DNA of 40,980 nt from Didymodactylos carnosus (lineage: Eukaryota; Rotifera; Eurotatoria; Philodinida; Philodinidae): NCBI GenBank assembly GCA_905250885.1, contig CAJNOQ010000794.1, positions 1-40,980 on the forward strand. The letters are read 5' to 3'. The notes beneath the pieces were generated by a model that worked only from the letters and a program-made list of their open reading frames with translations, searched no databases and had not been told where the DNA came from. Positions 10,955 through 22,683 of the stretch are shown here, piece by piece (the stretch's first letter is position 1; every line of letters starts with the position of its first letter). Made by a program: the position numbers and the translations under genes.

Positions 10955-11690
10955 ACGTAACCAATTTTCTGTACTCTATCTGTTGGACTAATAAACTAAC
11001 GTTGGATTTTGTCCAATCTATTAAAAATCCTCAAAGCTTGGTCAGTTTTTTGGTCAATCTTGACCGAAGTTTTTCTAACTTTTTCGTCAAGCCTGATCAA
11101 GCTTCATCATCATCTCGAGTTGCCTGTAAGACACAATTAGAGCGTCTCGATCGCCGTAGGAAAATAGCCAGATTGAAATACTTTTGGAAAGTTATGAAAG
11201 AAGGGACGGCTCTTGCACGATTTGGTCTACTCCAACCGATGACCGATCGACGTACACTGCAAAAAGGAAATTTTCTTTCACTGTTTTTAGTACCCGAATG
11301 TAAAAAGGAAACGTTTTTAGTTAGAACAGTAAAGGAGTGGAACGGTCTTTCTAATTCTGTAGTTTTATCACCCACAGTAAAAAGTTTTGCCGTTAACTTA
11401 GAACAACACTTATAGTATCGACTGCTTATGTATGTATTTGCTGTCTTATTTTTCATCCTTTATTTGTATACATACTGTATACATAAATTCATATAGGTTG
11501 GACACCTTTACAAGAGATGTGTTAATTTACGTCGCTTTTGTCGCAATGCTTGTTAAGTTTGTTTTCTCTTTTCTATCTGCATGTGAACTCAGCTTTACTA
11601 AGTAAATAAAAAAATAAGCTTTGAGGATTTTTAATAGATTGAACAAAATCCAATATAAGTTTCAGGTAGAGTAGAGAAAACTGGTTACGT
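10955..11690. mobile_element. Inverted-repeat element enclosing a non-LTR retrotransposon 3' end
   Basis: Left arm 10955-11040 and right arm 11616-11690 are inverted copies. ACGTAACC and TTTTCT lie at the outer ends, and a stretch of about 37 bp at the inner ends (ttaaaaatcctcaaagctt and its complement) is nearly perfect. Between them lie a non-LTR reverse transcriptase C-terminus and a 3' UTR-like region ending in an A-rich taaataaaaaaata directly against the right arm. This could be a DNA element that received a retrotransposon insertion, or an inverted-duplication product. The outer boundaries may extend further, but similarity fades. Confidence 0.6.
11002..11415 (+). pseudogene. C-terminal fragment of a non-LTR (LINE-type) reverse transcriptase
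   Basis: Open frame of 137 codons. From about residue 45 it follows the conserved C-terminus of CR1/jockey-type retrotransposon ORF2: LDRRRKIARLKYFWKVM, then ETFLVRTVKEWNGL and SNSVVLSPTVKSFAVNL. This corresponds to the family's FFSVRVVNDWNSLP and VVNAPSVNSFK pattern. The endonuclease and catalytic RT domains are missing, as expected for a 5'-truncated copy. The first 40 or so residues are encoded by the flanking inverted repeat and are probably not part of the original protein. The frame has no stop codon, so the copy is not very old. Confidence 0.75.
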
Positions 11691-11754
11691 CTATTACAAA
11701 GCTTGGTAGTTTTCATATCCGGGGTCTACATCTTTAGCATACCCTAGTGGAACT

Positions 11755-12300
11755 TCTTGTGAACAAGATATTGACTTCTTGAATTTTTTCAGATCTTGGT
11801 AAGAAAATATAGAAATTCAAGAAATTTCAAGAAGTCAAGATCTTGAACATGTAATTTTTTGACTTCTTATACAAAGATCTTGGAAATTCTTAAATCATCG
11901 TTTTGTTTTATACTCTTGTGTAAATATAAGTGCGAATATTTTCACACTTAGAATAACTTTGAATTTTCTGCCTTCTGACCATGGTTGTTTTAGGAAGAAT
12001 CTACGACTCTATATGGTCATATATGCGATGGCTATGACTGTCATAAATAAAAACAAAATGTAAAGAAAATTTTTCACTCAAGCTCTCGCAACATCTTGAG
12101 TGAATTCACTCAAGATCTCAAAATTTGTTCCCAAGATCTTGAAACATCCTGGTTTACTCCACACAAGATTTTGAAATTCTGTTGTCAAGATCTTGGCAAA
12201 GATATTTCAAGATCTTGAGTGTAAGACTCAAGAATCCAAGATCTTGACTTTTGGGTGTTTTTCCCAAGATCTTGTGACACTTCTTAACCCAAGACCGTTG
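11755..12300. repeat. Block of CAAGATCTTG palindromic repeats
   Basis: About 545 bp rich in CAAGATCTTG and half-sites (tcaagaagtcaagatcttgaac, ccaagatcttgtgac and others), densest at 11755-11895 and 12075-12300 with a less repetitive middle. The two-armed layout is like that of the 3543-4238 element. The termini show only weak inverted similarity (gtgaacaagatattg against gtcacaagatcttg). No coding frame. Confidence 0.5.
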
Positions 12301-12569
12301 TGTTATGAGTACTTATCATGAGAACAGGAGGGTGTTTCATAAAAATTCTTAAGTGCTCGACTTAACTAAGTCTAGATTTAAGTCAGACTCAGACTTAAGG
12401 ATATACGATTAACACGTAAGTGCCCAAATTTCCTGATTTTTAGGCTTTTCTCCTGATTTCAGGATCTGATTTTTAAGATTTTCTCCTCATTTTCAATTGT
12501 TTTCCTGCATCGATTTTAGCGACATTTTGAACTAATAAAACGCGAAAGCAGAAAAAGAGAATTGTCGTG

Positions 12570-13662
12570 TAGTACTCTCTGAAAAAAAGGGTACAGACTG
12601 AGCCTTCATGGGTTCTGTCTTTTAGCTGTAACCTTTTCATAGTTTGATCGAAGTGTGACAGAACGTTGGAGGTCCTATCAAGGTGACTGTTCCATTTTGA
12701 GTGGAAATGGTTCGATATTTGAGAAAAAAAAGATCCGTCGATTTAAAATGGTTCGATGTTGCACCATGTTGTTTTAACAGAACCATTTCGCGATGTGATT
12801 TTTTGTTCTAACATGTACAAGCAAAAATATTTAAATGAAGACGCAGATCCTACATATACATGACGTAAGTTCATGGCTGATTGTTATGTTATATATCCAT
12901 GTAGCAAAGGTTAGAAGACTAGATGTATAGATTAGTACAGCAGATAGTACCGAGCTATTAGCTCGCGGGGCGTACATATCAGGTTAAAAATTTAATAAAG
13001 TCTAGAGCTGAACGTCTCCAACCTGTGATTTTGTTTCGGTCGTGAGCTGGATTGGTTTTGTGAACAACACTCTACACCTCAAACGTATCGTATGTGATAT
13101 TTATAAAAAGAAAATTTTAATGCCATCAACTCCAGATGGTTTCATTGCATATTATTCGTCTTGGGTGAGAAACTAGATAAAAATGAAGAGAATGAACTTA
13201 TAATTAATTGGTTATTATTGAACTTTCTTTCTGCGCTTTGTTTTTTAGTAACTGAGTTAATTACTTATATGCATTTGATGACAAGAAAAAATTCCAGTCT
13301 TGGATGTATTGTCTTATGACATTAGTGATAGCTGTGGATTTTTGATGGGATTAGGAATAAGTTTCACCATTTGATTGTTATGAAGATTATAATCTCTAGC
13401 CACATCATCTGTTTGCAAGGTCTTACATAAATCTTACCTGTTGTGCGTAGATAAAGCAACTAGCTGACGGCTTAACGTTTACACTCGGTCAAATGCACTG
13501 CGTATTTTTATAAATACTGAACCTTATTTTAGCAGACGGAACGTAGTATCCGAAGAAATATGATAGTTCCGTACCGAACCTTTTTGAGGAATCAGCGTAA
13601 GACCCAAGGAAAGAATCCTTAAAAGGTTCTGTCTGTACCCTTTTTTTTAGAAAGTACAGTCA
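12570..13662. mobile_element. About 1.1-kb element with roughly 50-bp imperfect TIRs
   Basis: The left end (12570-12620) and the complement of the right end (13608-13662) share AAAAAAAGGGTACAGAC and flanking sequence, roughly three quarters identical over 50 bp. The interior has no long open frame. Superfamily is uncertain because no target duplication is clear. Just to the left, 12340-12420 carries a short cluster of CTTAAG-type motifs and 12425-12500 carries repeated tctcctgatttt. Confidence 0.45.
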
Positions 13663-14734
13663 TATTGCACAAAAAGCCATGAACGGTGTAGCAAACAGTT
13701 TGTTCTCTATATTCGGTTTGGTTTTTTTTCTGTTCTTGTCGGTTTCTTAAGAAATATTTGTGTCTGTTTTGTTTATACTGTAAAATGAACAGCTGGGCAC
13801 ATACCAGTAGAATAAACTACATGTGATTATCTTTCTCTCTTTTTCTTTGTTTCGCTTATAAGACAGACCTTCTCATTACTTGCTTGGTAGAAAAAAGTCA
13901 CAAGCGTTTGTGAGAATGAAAATTTTCCTTGTCCAAGAAAAAACTGCCTGATACTCTGCTTCATTAGGTCGCCAAAGACTAACTAACGCCATTTTGACCT
14001 TGGCGATCTGGGATGAGCTGCTTTTCTCCGGATTTCGAAAAAAATCTCCTGATTTTCCTCGTGATTTTTTATGAAAAACTCCTGATTTTTTTTACTTACA
14101 TTTTTATAGGCTTCGTGACTTTGTAGAGGAGAACTAAGTTTTGAATAATGATTTCAATAAAAATATGTTGAATTTTGTGAAAACTAGCGATGAAAACAAA
14201 CCTTAAATGCTTCACTTTGACTAGTTCTATCTATAGCGAAAGATAAGAGAAGCCACTATTGTTCTGGTAGCTAAAGAATGCCCTCTATCTGCAAAATATT
14301 TTCGCCTTAGTAACAATGTCTCCATCTATCTTGCCAATCATATTCTTTGGATAAAATGTGGCTTGTATATGTGTGCTTCTTGTCTTGTTCTTTACCTACA
14401 TGTGAACAATTATTCGGTTCGGGCACGCTAGATGGAAACATTTCTAAGGTTCCAGTTGTACTCTTAACACATCATAGCATTACAGATCGGAGACCTTTTG
14501 TGATCTGCCGCAGCTCATGGATAGTATTCTGATCGAAAAGTAATCAGACATAGTTCTGATTTAGTTTCTTTCTTTTGCTTTGGATTTTCTATCTAATGAT
14601 AAAGCAAAATAAGGCAATAAAAAGATGATCAACAGAAATTTCTAGTTTTACTGTCAACGCCTTTCTCTTCTAGCTTACCCTGACCTATTTATTCATAAAA
14701 ACGTTCTTTGTTTAAGACGGGGTAGAAACAGTGA
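13663..14734. other. Intergenic, upstream of the RING/NHL gene
   Basis: Contains a second patch of the tctcctgatttt repeat (about 14026-14095), also seen near 12425-12500 in the same orientation. A 61-codon frame at 14347-14532 has no family resemblance. The presumed promoter of the rightward RING/NHL gene lies at the right end. Confidence 0.4.
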
Positions 14735-17700
14735 ATGTCAAAAACAGCCGAATTTCATCGTTTTGTTGATTATAATGACTTAGAATCGTTATTAGAATGT
14801 TCCCTATGTTTGGATCGTTTTCAAGAGCCACGGTAAGCTGAGCTGATATGGTAGCGTGAACGCGATTTAACTGATGTTCTTCATTTTTTAGTTTGATTCC
14901 TTGTCAACACACTTATTGCACAAAATGCATTCAAGAATTATGTGAAGGAAGTGACACAATCATCTGCCCTCAAGTGAGTACTTATTTATTATTTACTTTT
15001 TTTTTCTCTCTTATTATTCTTATTATTCTATTTTAATTTGTTTTACCTCGTTTATTTATCTACTTATCTCTGCTCATCTCTCTAATTATGTTCTGTCTAG
15101 TTTTGATTAATCTTTTTGTTGTTTGGTTGAAGTTATGGTTGTTTAGGTCCGAGACCATTGATGATTCTCACTTTTCGTGAATAAATTAGTTTTAATCTTA
15201 GCATCGTTAGTGAGATGAAATAGACTGCTTAGTAGAGCCCTATGAGATCGAAACTGGAGGAACGAATTTTACGGGACGCGATTGGAATTTAAGTTGCTAA
15301 ACGGGATCGGGATATTTCTTTTTCCAATTTATTGGAGCTCTTTCATTATCAGAAAAATAAAAAATAATAAAAATTTTCAGGATTTAATGGGATGAGAGAA
15401 AAGATTTTTTCGAGATCGGGATAGTAGCGGTGTAGATATATCTTGTCTTAGTATTATCTTTTTTTCCAAATTTTTAGTGTCGTGCACAACATCCTATTCA
15501 ACAAAAACAAGATGGTGTATTACAATTTCCAAGAAATATTACCTATCAACAATTACTTGATATTAAAACAGAACAATTAGTCAGTACTCGACAGTGTCAA
15601 GTAGGTTGACGTCTTTATTTCATATAATGTTCAAAATGAGACGAACTAGAGACCGAAGTAGTTGCTTAGTTAGATCAGTGTATGGATGGTGTCAGTTCAT
15701 TTTCTTTGTTAAGGTCTGTGACAAGAAACGTGCGTTCAGTGATTGTCTCCATTGTAAAAAAGCTGTTTGCCTCGATTGTAAAAAATTACATCGTAGAGAA
15801 TTATCAGATGTTACAGATTTATTAATCAATGATTTAACTAAATCCAGTACTTTATGTAAAGGTTAGGAACACATTTTTTTTTGTAAAACTTTAATACTCT
15901 TCTTTCTAGTTTACTGAAATCGGATTTGCCCATTGCATCTAAACAGGAACATATTTTCTCTCTTATTCACAATTTATTAAAGAGAATTGTTTTGGTTTCT
16001 TATTCTAGAATCTTTAACAAATGAAATTACAACATTTTTAACAAATTGTGATTATATTAAAAAGCAGATTAGCTCTTACACAAAAGATTTAATTCAAACA
16101 CTAAAACAGCAAGAAATAAACATGAAAAGTGATTTAGATAAATTAATTATAAAACAAATAGAGTAAGAAAAAAAAGTTACATTGTTTTGAACTAAAGTGT
16201 CTCATTTTCGCTCCATGATAGGATGTCAAAAAAAATCATGACACAATTTGAACAACACAAGGATGATATTGATGTATTCGTCCGAAACACAAAGCAAAAA
16301 ATTCAAAAGTATGTAATATAAAGAATGTCAAATGATTACTGACTTTTTTTATTTTCTAGAACAGACAATGTACTGGATGAAAAATTTATCGAAATACAAA
16401 CATTATCTAGTAAATATTTGTCGTCATTACAAAACATGATATTGGAACATAAAAATTCAAGAAAAGATGTACGTATAAAAACACTTTTAGAACAACTACT
16501 ATGTTAAGTTATTGAACTATCGTTTTGTATTAGAAAGTTATCTTGCACTGTAAGTATCAATGTCAGAAAATAGAGTATTTCAGAATACCGTCAACTTGTT
16601 TCATAAATGAGAAAAAGACTGAATCAACTCTTCGAGATTTGTGCTAAACAACGCGATGTTTTTTTTAAGATTATTTTCACACCAAATATCACTCTAAAAA
16701 ATATTTATTGTAACAATAGTCTTGGTGAATTACGTTTGTCATCATCGTTTATTGATAATGAAAAGTCACATCATTTACCATTGACTCCTCCGCCAGAAGA
16801 CATGGATAATCAATATTTTCCGCAATCAGTAGATCATCAAAGCGACGATGATAATCGTTTACAACAGATACAACAAATTGGTCATTGGGGGAGTGGTGAA
16901 AGAGAATTTTGGTGTCCAACGGGAATATGTATAAGTCATAATAATTACATACTAATTGTTGATAGTTGGAATCATCGACTTCAAATGTTAACAATCGATG
17001 GTCAATTTATACGTTCAACAAGAAATATTAAAGGAAGAGGTATAAATGAATTGAATAATCCACGCGATGTATGTATAAGTCCAATGGGAAATGAAATTAT
17101 TCTATCCGATTCTGGTAATCATCGATTAGTTGTTTATAATGAATATTTAGAAGTTAAAAGATTAATTTGTGATAAATTAAATTTACAATTTCCAAATGGT
17201 GTTTGTTCTGATGAACAGGATTCTCTCTTTATTTGTGATCGTGGTAATAATCGAATTGTTGTAGTGACATTACCAGATGGTGCATATATTCGACAATGGG
17301 GTAGAAAAGGACAAAATCAAAGTGAATTTGATTGTCCAGATTTTATCTGTTATCGACAAAATATTCTTGCTGTATCTGACTTTAATAATCATCGAGTACA
17401 AGTATTTGATAAATATGGACAATTTTTGTTTATGTTTGGACAGTATGGTTGTGAAAATGGACAGTTTCGATATCCACGGTAAGAAATTTTTTTTCTTCTT
17501 CTGTTCATTCTTAAACTTATCATACTTCTGTTTACATTTAGAGGTTTGGCTATTGATGATGAAGGATTTTTTATGGTAAGTACACGATCAAACTTTTATA
17601 ACTTTTATTGTTCATTTCAAAGAGAGGTTGAAATACTTAAACTACATTTACTAGGTTGAGCAAAAAGTTCGCAGTTATTTGCAAAAAATTATAAATTGGT

Positions 17701-18897
17701 TTGGATTTGTTTCCGAGACTCGATGCTTTTTTTAAAAGATGCACGGCGAAATACTCTACAAAATCATACCTAAACTATAATTTCAGAACTTCAATGAAGA
17801 AAACTAAGCCAAATAGACGAAAGTGGAAAAAAATGTAAACTTCCTAAAATCAAAAATGATTTCTTGTGTTGATGTTTTGAAAGTAAGAAAAACTGAATTA
17901 GCCGTTTTGTAACCCTGATTTAGCTCTATTTTTTAGCTACACTTCAAATTTTTTCACATCAAAAGCCACAGCGAAATAATCGTTTTTCTGTCGGTTGTCA
18001 TGCATTTTTTAAATTTTGGGTATAGTAGTGCTTTCGGTAAAAGTCCCATAACTCGATCAAAATAAAAGCTTTTTCGGTCGGGTTTGCTTTGTTTTGATCA
18101 GAAATGATTGCTCTTCTCTATCTAACTGCAAAATCAATCTTCGATCATCTTTTTCGTTTCTTGATTGAGCACATTGTTGGAGACGGTGAGGCTGTCAACT
18201 TTTGATGTATTTTTGTGACTTCGTTGTCGAGCACATCATCTGCTCTAAAAATGTTTTTTTATAGACCACGAGAAGAGCATATTTGAAAGTACCAAACATA
18301 AACTGAGTTCTCTCTTTTGCTACACTTTTTAGCGGAAATAATAGCAGAAGAAAAACTTCAAGTCGAAAAAAGTTTTGAGTTTAGGAAGTTTACATTTTTT
18401 TCCACTTTCGTCTATTTGGCTTAGTTTTCTTCATTGAAGTTCTGAAATTATAGTTTAGGTATGATTTTGTAGAGTATTTCGCCATGCATCTTTTAAAAAA
18501 AGCATCGAGTCTCGGAAACAAATCCAAACTAAGTTATAATTTTTTGCAAATAACCGCGAACTTTTTGCTCAACCTAGTATATATCAGAGTTTAATAGATG
18601 AGAAATGAGGGTCAGATGTATGTATTGTGTCCAGAACAGATTTTGAGTGAAATGTTCTATTTATTCAAGGTTGCTGATTGGGTAAATAACCGTTTACAAC
18701 TTTTTACACCAAATGGGCAATTATCGGCAATTGTGGGAGGAAATTCTCAAGAAAAATGTTCCACTTTGGTAAACACCACCGATGATTTTCATATTCCCAA
18801 AGTCGAATTTGATCGTCCAATTGGTGTTGCTGTAAATAAACAAGGAGTTGTGTTTGTGACCGAATGGGGTCGATCTCATAGATTAGTCATTTATTAA
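14735..18897 (+). CDS. TRIM-type RING/B-box/coiled-coil/NHL protein, 10 exons, about 623 aa
   Basis: Likely ubiquitin E3 ligase with an NHL beta-propeller for substrate or RNA binding. Exons: 14735-14832, 14892-14973, 15478-15600, 15714-15861, 16009-16162, 16222-16308, 16360-16468, 16670-17478, 17542-17575, 18670-18897. The RING is a full C3HC4 set (Cys22, Cys25, Cys37, His39, Cys42, Cys45, Cys58, Cys61). A B-box-like set follows (Cys100, Cys103, Cys112, Cys115, Cys120, Cys123, His127), then a coiled coil to about residue 267. From about residue 335 come six NHL-type repeats, each with N-x-R or H-R: NHRLQMLT, NHRLVVYN, NNRIVVVT, NHRVQVFD, NNRLQLFT and SHRLVIY. The join between exons 7 and 8 is the weak point: I splice 16468 to 16670 in phase 0, because the stretch between has stops in two frames. 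No filamin domain is seen. Confidence 0.88.
14974..15477 (+). other. Oversized intron 2 of the RING/NHL gene, likely holding an insertion
   Basis: This intron is 504 bp where most neighbours are 50-150 bp. It repeats the motif gggatcggga (15303, 15416) and has an AT-rich middle. I cannot define the ends of an inserted element. Confidence 0.3.
17651..18577. mobile_element. 927-bp mariner-ended MITE with 198-bp TIRs in the last intron of the NHL gene
   Basis: Left arm 17651-17848 and right arm 18380-18577 are inverted copies with only a few differences over 198 bp. The ends read CTAGGTTGAGCAAAAAG and are flanked by TA on both sides, the target duplication of Tc1/mariner elements; the terminus resembles mariner ends of the TTAGGTTGG type. 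The spacer of about 530 bp has no transposase frame. A second copy of the same interior lies at 29453-30415 in the opposite orientation. The element sits wholly inside an intron between 17575 and 18670, so the gene can still be spliced. Confidence 0.85.
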
Positions 18898-19700
18898 TAA
18901 CTTTTATTTTAAAGTAGTTTTGTAATGTTTTTTTGCTTTTTGAACTCTTTTAGTCTTTATAGCATACTTTACATTGTCAAATTCAAAAATGCTGCCATGA
19001 AGTAATTAGATTTTTGGAATAGACCGTCCACTTTTTGATGTCTCTTTTTGTTATACATTCAACTTTCAATTTGTGCATGCAGTTTTCTTTCATTACCATT
19101 GTATAGAAGTACTATGTTTTTTTGTCTATCACACAAGCCTTAAATTTTAGAACATGGTAATAAAATGAAAAAGAAAAAGATACAGGTGCCTGTGATAAAA
19201 AACTAGTTTATTATGGAATAAAACTATTTATTTATTTGTATGAACGAGGTGTTTAGTACAAGATGTTAATTATTATCATTCACTCGTACAACGAATATTA
19301 TTCGCTATAATTTCTAAGAAATTGATTACAATATTTCAGCATATATGACTACGATGTTAGTTGTAATCGGTTTAAATACATTTATGGAAATTTTTTATTT
19401 CCTTTTAAGAATAAAGGAAACTCACACTCAACATTTACCTGTTATAAATACCAAAACTATAAACTGTAACAAATATAGTTATCAGATAAACAATCAGATT
19501 AGTAAAACGTTTCATTGCAAAGAAGCAAAAAAGGTTTTTAACGCAAACAGTACACATTCCAAAGAAAAAAAACTAGAACAGATGATCCACATTTCACTTA
19601 ATAACATGTAACGAAAGCCATTTCATCATTATCGAAAAACGTTTTGGTAGTAAGAACAGAAGAATGATAGATTATTTATTAATTATAGGTTTTTACGTAA
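18898..19700. other. Convergent 3' region between the NHL gene and the DUF6973-like gene
   Basis: Candidate polyadenylation signals AATAAA for the NHL gene lie at 19159-19164 and near 19219. An 88-codon frame at 19345-19611 is Asn/Lys-rich with no domain and is probably chance. Nothing else is seen. Confidence 0.45.
19675..19680 (-). promoter_or_regulatory. Polyadenylation signal of the DUF6973-like gene
   Basis: Minus-strand AATAAA lies about 20 bp past the TGA stop of the small secreted protein, a normal position for a cleavage signal. Confidence 0.5.
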
Positions 19701-20397
19701 TCAAGGCGCTAGTTGTAGAATTTCAGTGGTAACAGCGTTTGAACATTTATTTTGTGCTACTTGGGTTTGTTCATGAGGTTTTATTGCACTAAGAAGAATT
19801 TGACGACCAATCTCTCGTCCAATTTCATTATTATAATAATCCATGTTTTGTTCTTTTACCGAATTAGAGCCAAATAGTTCATGATTATCGGCAATTTTTT
19901 TTGCTTTATCCGAACCAATATGAACTGTCATCAAGCTACTCCAAAAACAATGGCGAAAAGCATCACCTATACCGTTTGCTAGTGTGTCAGCAGGATAAAG
20001 TGATTGAGCGGCCTTTTCAGCTAGTTTGGAATCGACAAACGCTAAACCACAAGAAAAAATGCCAACATCTATAACACATTTTGCTTTCTCACTGCTTGTA
20101 TCTGCATCTAATAAAAAACGAAAGATATTTTAAATAGTATAATAATAAATGTTAGAGATAGAATGTAAAGATCCAGAGATTTATTACACAAATATGTGCA
20201 AACTCTTACGACATTGCTGTTTTGAAACGGTGTTTCTCATTCTAAACTTTAATTATCATTATTCGTATTTTCCATGTCAGAGAAAACATTAACGCCACAG
20301 TTTGTAACTTGATGATGATGTTTTTTTTATACTACTTACTAGTATATTTTAATGAGATACACACTACAACCAAAACGGACAATGTTTGAAAGGCCAT
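19701..20397 (-). CDS. Small secreted DUF6973-like protein, two exons, 154 aa
   Basis: Exons 20340-20397 and 19701-20107 join in phase (A|AT) across GTAAGT..TTATTAG. Exon 1 encodes a typical signal peptide (MAFQTLSVLVVVCISLKYT) with likely cleavage near NADTSSEK, so the product should be secreted or lumenal. The mature part has the block NGIGDAFRHCFWSSL, then HIGSDKAKKIADNHELFG and MDYYNNEIGREIG. This spacing of D-x-x-RH, HE and MD-x-x-NN-x-x-G matches what I recall of the DUF6973 family, which is common in bacteria and has no function known to me. Cysteines at the start and near the C-terminus may form disulfides. The family assignment is from memory; the exon structure is well supported. 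It is convergent with the NHL gene. Confidence 0.75.
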
Positions 20398-21835
20398 CTT
20401 TTTTCACTGTTGATCACTTTGACGTGGCACCATCAAATATGATTTTATATTAATCTATTTAAAGTTAAATTAAATCACAGTTGACATTGAAAAATATTCC
20501 CACCACACTAAAAATAAGAATAAAAAACACCTTTTATTGTACCATAAGTACTAATCTCAAGAATCACTGCTTATAATCAACAAACTTTATTGGCCGCCTA
20601 CTCGAACCCCTATTTCATTTCTCTTTTATCCTGCTAGAAATAGAATTAGGTTTAGGAGCGTATGTATATACGATGATTTTGATTGATAGTCGAAGTAGAA
20701 AATATGGGATACTTAAGAAATGAGATTACTACGAAGATAAAAACAACTTTTGCAAAGATATAGTTGAGAGTGGCGTAATTTTACAAAAAGTACCATTGAT
20801 TATTTGAAAAGTAGATTCTCGAAAATTTGTCGAGAGATTATTCAATTAAAATAAAGAAAAAAATCCTCTGTTTTATGAATTATTTTTAGTTCTACGTCCG
20901 CGAAAGTATATGGAAATGAATTTTTTCGACATTTGGTTTAGTAGTTTGTGAAAAACGAAATTTGAACGTAGATAGGCCCCGAGTCGTGTCATAAAAGAAA
21001 AACATCTATAAGAATCTAAATATCTAAATTGTGTCATATATACCGTTCGATAGAGATAGATACGCAACAGCTAAGTATCTTATGATTTAAACCTAAAACT
21101 TTCTATTAGAAATGGGTGCGAAATAGTAGAAAATCTGAAAAAGTCACGCTAACGCCAAGACGTCCACTAACTATTTGTTCTCTTTCATTTCAAGTAATTT
21201 AAATGCTGAGGTAGCTTTTGGTTTTTGATTAGTGATACTTACCTTGTTGTCCGTAGTAATGAAATGGTCCATATTTTTCAGAGCAGAAGAGCTGCAGTCA
21301 TCGGATCAGAAAAATTTTGTTTGAACTAAATCTAAGGATTTTTCATTAGATTTTAAACGTAATGAGCAATAATTCTCTTAAAATTTTTTTCTTCACTATA
21401 ATCTTCTTTAAACCATTTCTAATTGTTTCTTTTACAGAACGAATGCAGTGTTGATAGTTATTCTCTTATTCTAGCTTCTCTGATACAACTTTATTCTCAG
21501 TTTATTTTTTGTCTAAAGAACAGAACAGAGAAGCTTAGGTATTGGTTTTGATTTGTTTTTTTTGCTTCAAAGTATCATAGTTTTATATGATTATAAACAT
21601 TCTCAACTTACTTCATTGATCTCAGTTTGTATCAAACTTTGTACCATGAATTATCGTCTAGCACAGGTAATTATTAACGAGATCAAATTCTCTAGGATTT
21701 TTATTGAACTTGATTTCATCTGATATTGACTGTTAGAAAATGTTTGATATAAGCTTTAGTTTGTCAGAATACAAGCGGAAAAATAAAATTCGATTATAGT
21801 ATTCTGAACTAAAACACAAAATCAATTTTTGTACG
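20398..21835. other. Intergenic, upstream of the DUF6973-like gene
   Basis: AT-rich. A 64-codon minus frame at 20873-21067 shows no family features. No repeat structure is seen. Confidence 0.4.
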
Positions 21836-21890
21836 AATAGAGATTCGAACACATGAACTTTGCTTTGCAGTACACTGTAAAACTAAATCC
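21836..21890 (-). other. Decayed tRNA-like sequence (possible tRNA-derived SINE)
   Basis: On the minus strand this stretch has a B-box-like GTGTTCGAATCTC preceded, at tRNA-like distance, by an A-box-like TTTAGTTTTACAG and an intervening stem-like tgcaaagca. The acceptor stem does not pair. The sequence following the T-arm (CTATTC) is shared with another tRNA-like stretch at 32186-32250, so a tRNA-derived SINE or relic tRNA genes are possible. Confidence 0.3.
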
Positions 21891-22683
21891 ATTATGTCTA
21901 TATTCTGTGCAACGATTGAGTAGAAAATGTTTATCCTGTAGAAACATTGCAGATGACTCTACATGTAAAACGTTCGTAATTAGTTATAAGGACATGACAC
22001 TATAAGTTGGTCTGAGTAGTTTAATAGTAAATCAATTATTTAATGAAAAAAACAATTAAGTGTTTTTTTCATAAATTTGACAGTTTCTTCCCACACGTCT
22101 GTGCAGATTAAAATGAAAAAAAGTGCTTCTAACATTTACCATTTTTGTTAATAATATTTTACAAAAATTTATTTAGTTTTTCTCTTAATCTTTATATTTA
22201 GAAACAGAAAATCCAATAGATACATACAGAATATATAAGCAAGTAATACATATTTTTGGGAGTGTTAAATTAAATACGCAAGAATTTAGCACAAGTAGGA
22301 CTTTTTTTATCTCATTATAACGAGAGAGCGAATGCAAAAAAGAATAGAATTCACACCGGGGAAGAGAAAAGAGTTAAATGAAAGCGTGAAAACAAGCAGA
22401 AAGCAACTGTGATACAAAAAAAAAGAGCGAAAAGTTATGAACATTGAAAAAAAAAAAACGTATTTCGTTATTTTTTGCCATTAGTCTCCTTTAAGAGTAT
22501 AATAACACTGATAATACAAAAAAGAACAAGAATAGTGATGATAAGCACAAACATTTCAGGAATTAAACTTCTGACATCAAGAGTTATGGTATTTTGACCA
22601 TGTGGTTATGAAAAGAAGAGAGAGTCATTCGAACTATACAGGTACACACATACAACATATTGTCTAACAAAGAATTATCATGT
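21891..22683. other. 3' flank of ALIX, A-rich
   Basis: Purine-rich tracts (about 22320-22460) on the plus strand, which is the non-coding side for ALIX. No gene and no clear polyadenylation signal close to the ALIX stop. Confidence 0.4.

Noticed and set aside
11097..11456. 119-codon minus-strand frame
   Set aside because: Antisense of the non-LTR reverse transcriptase C-terminus, whose plus-strand motifs are convincing.
16749..16994. 81-codon minus-strand frame
   Set aside because: Shadow of the NHL-coding exon on the plus strand.
19345..19611. 88-codon plus frame between the NHL and DUF6973-like genes
   Set aside because: Asn/Lys/Ile-rich composition expected from AT-rich DNA, no signal or domain, and it lies in a convergent 3' region.
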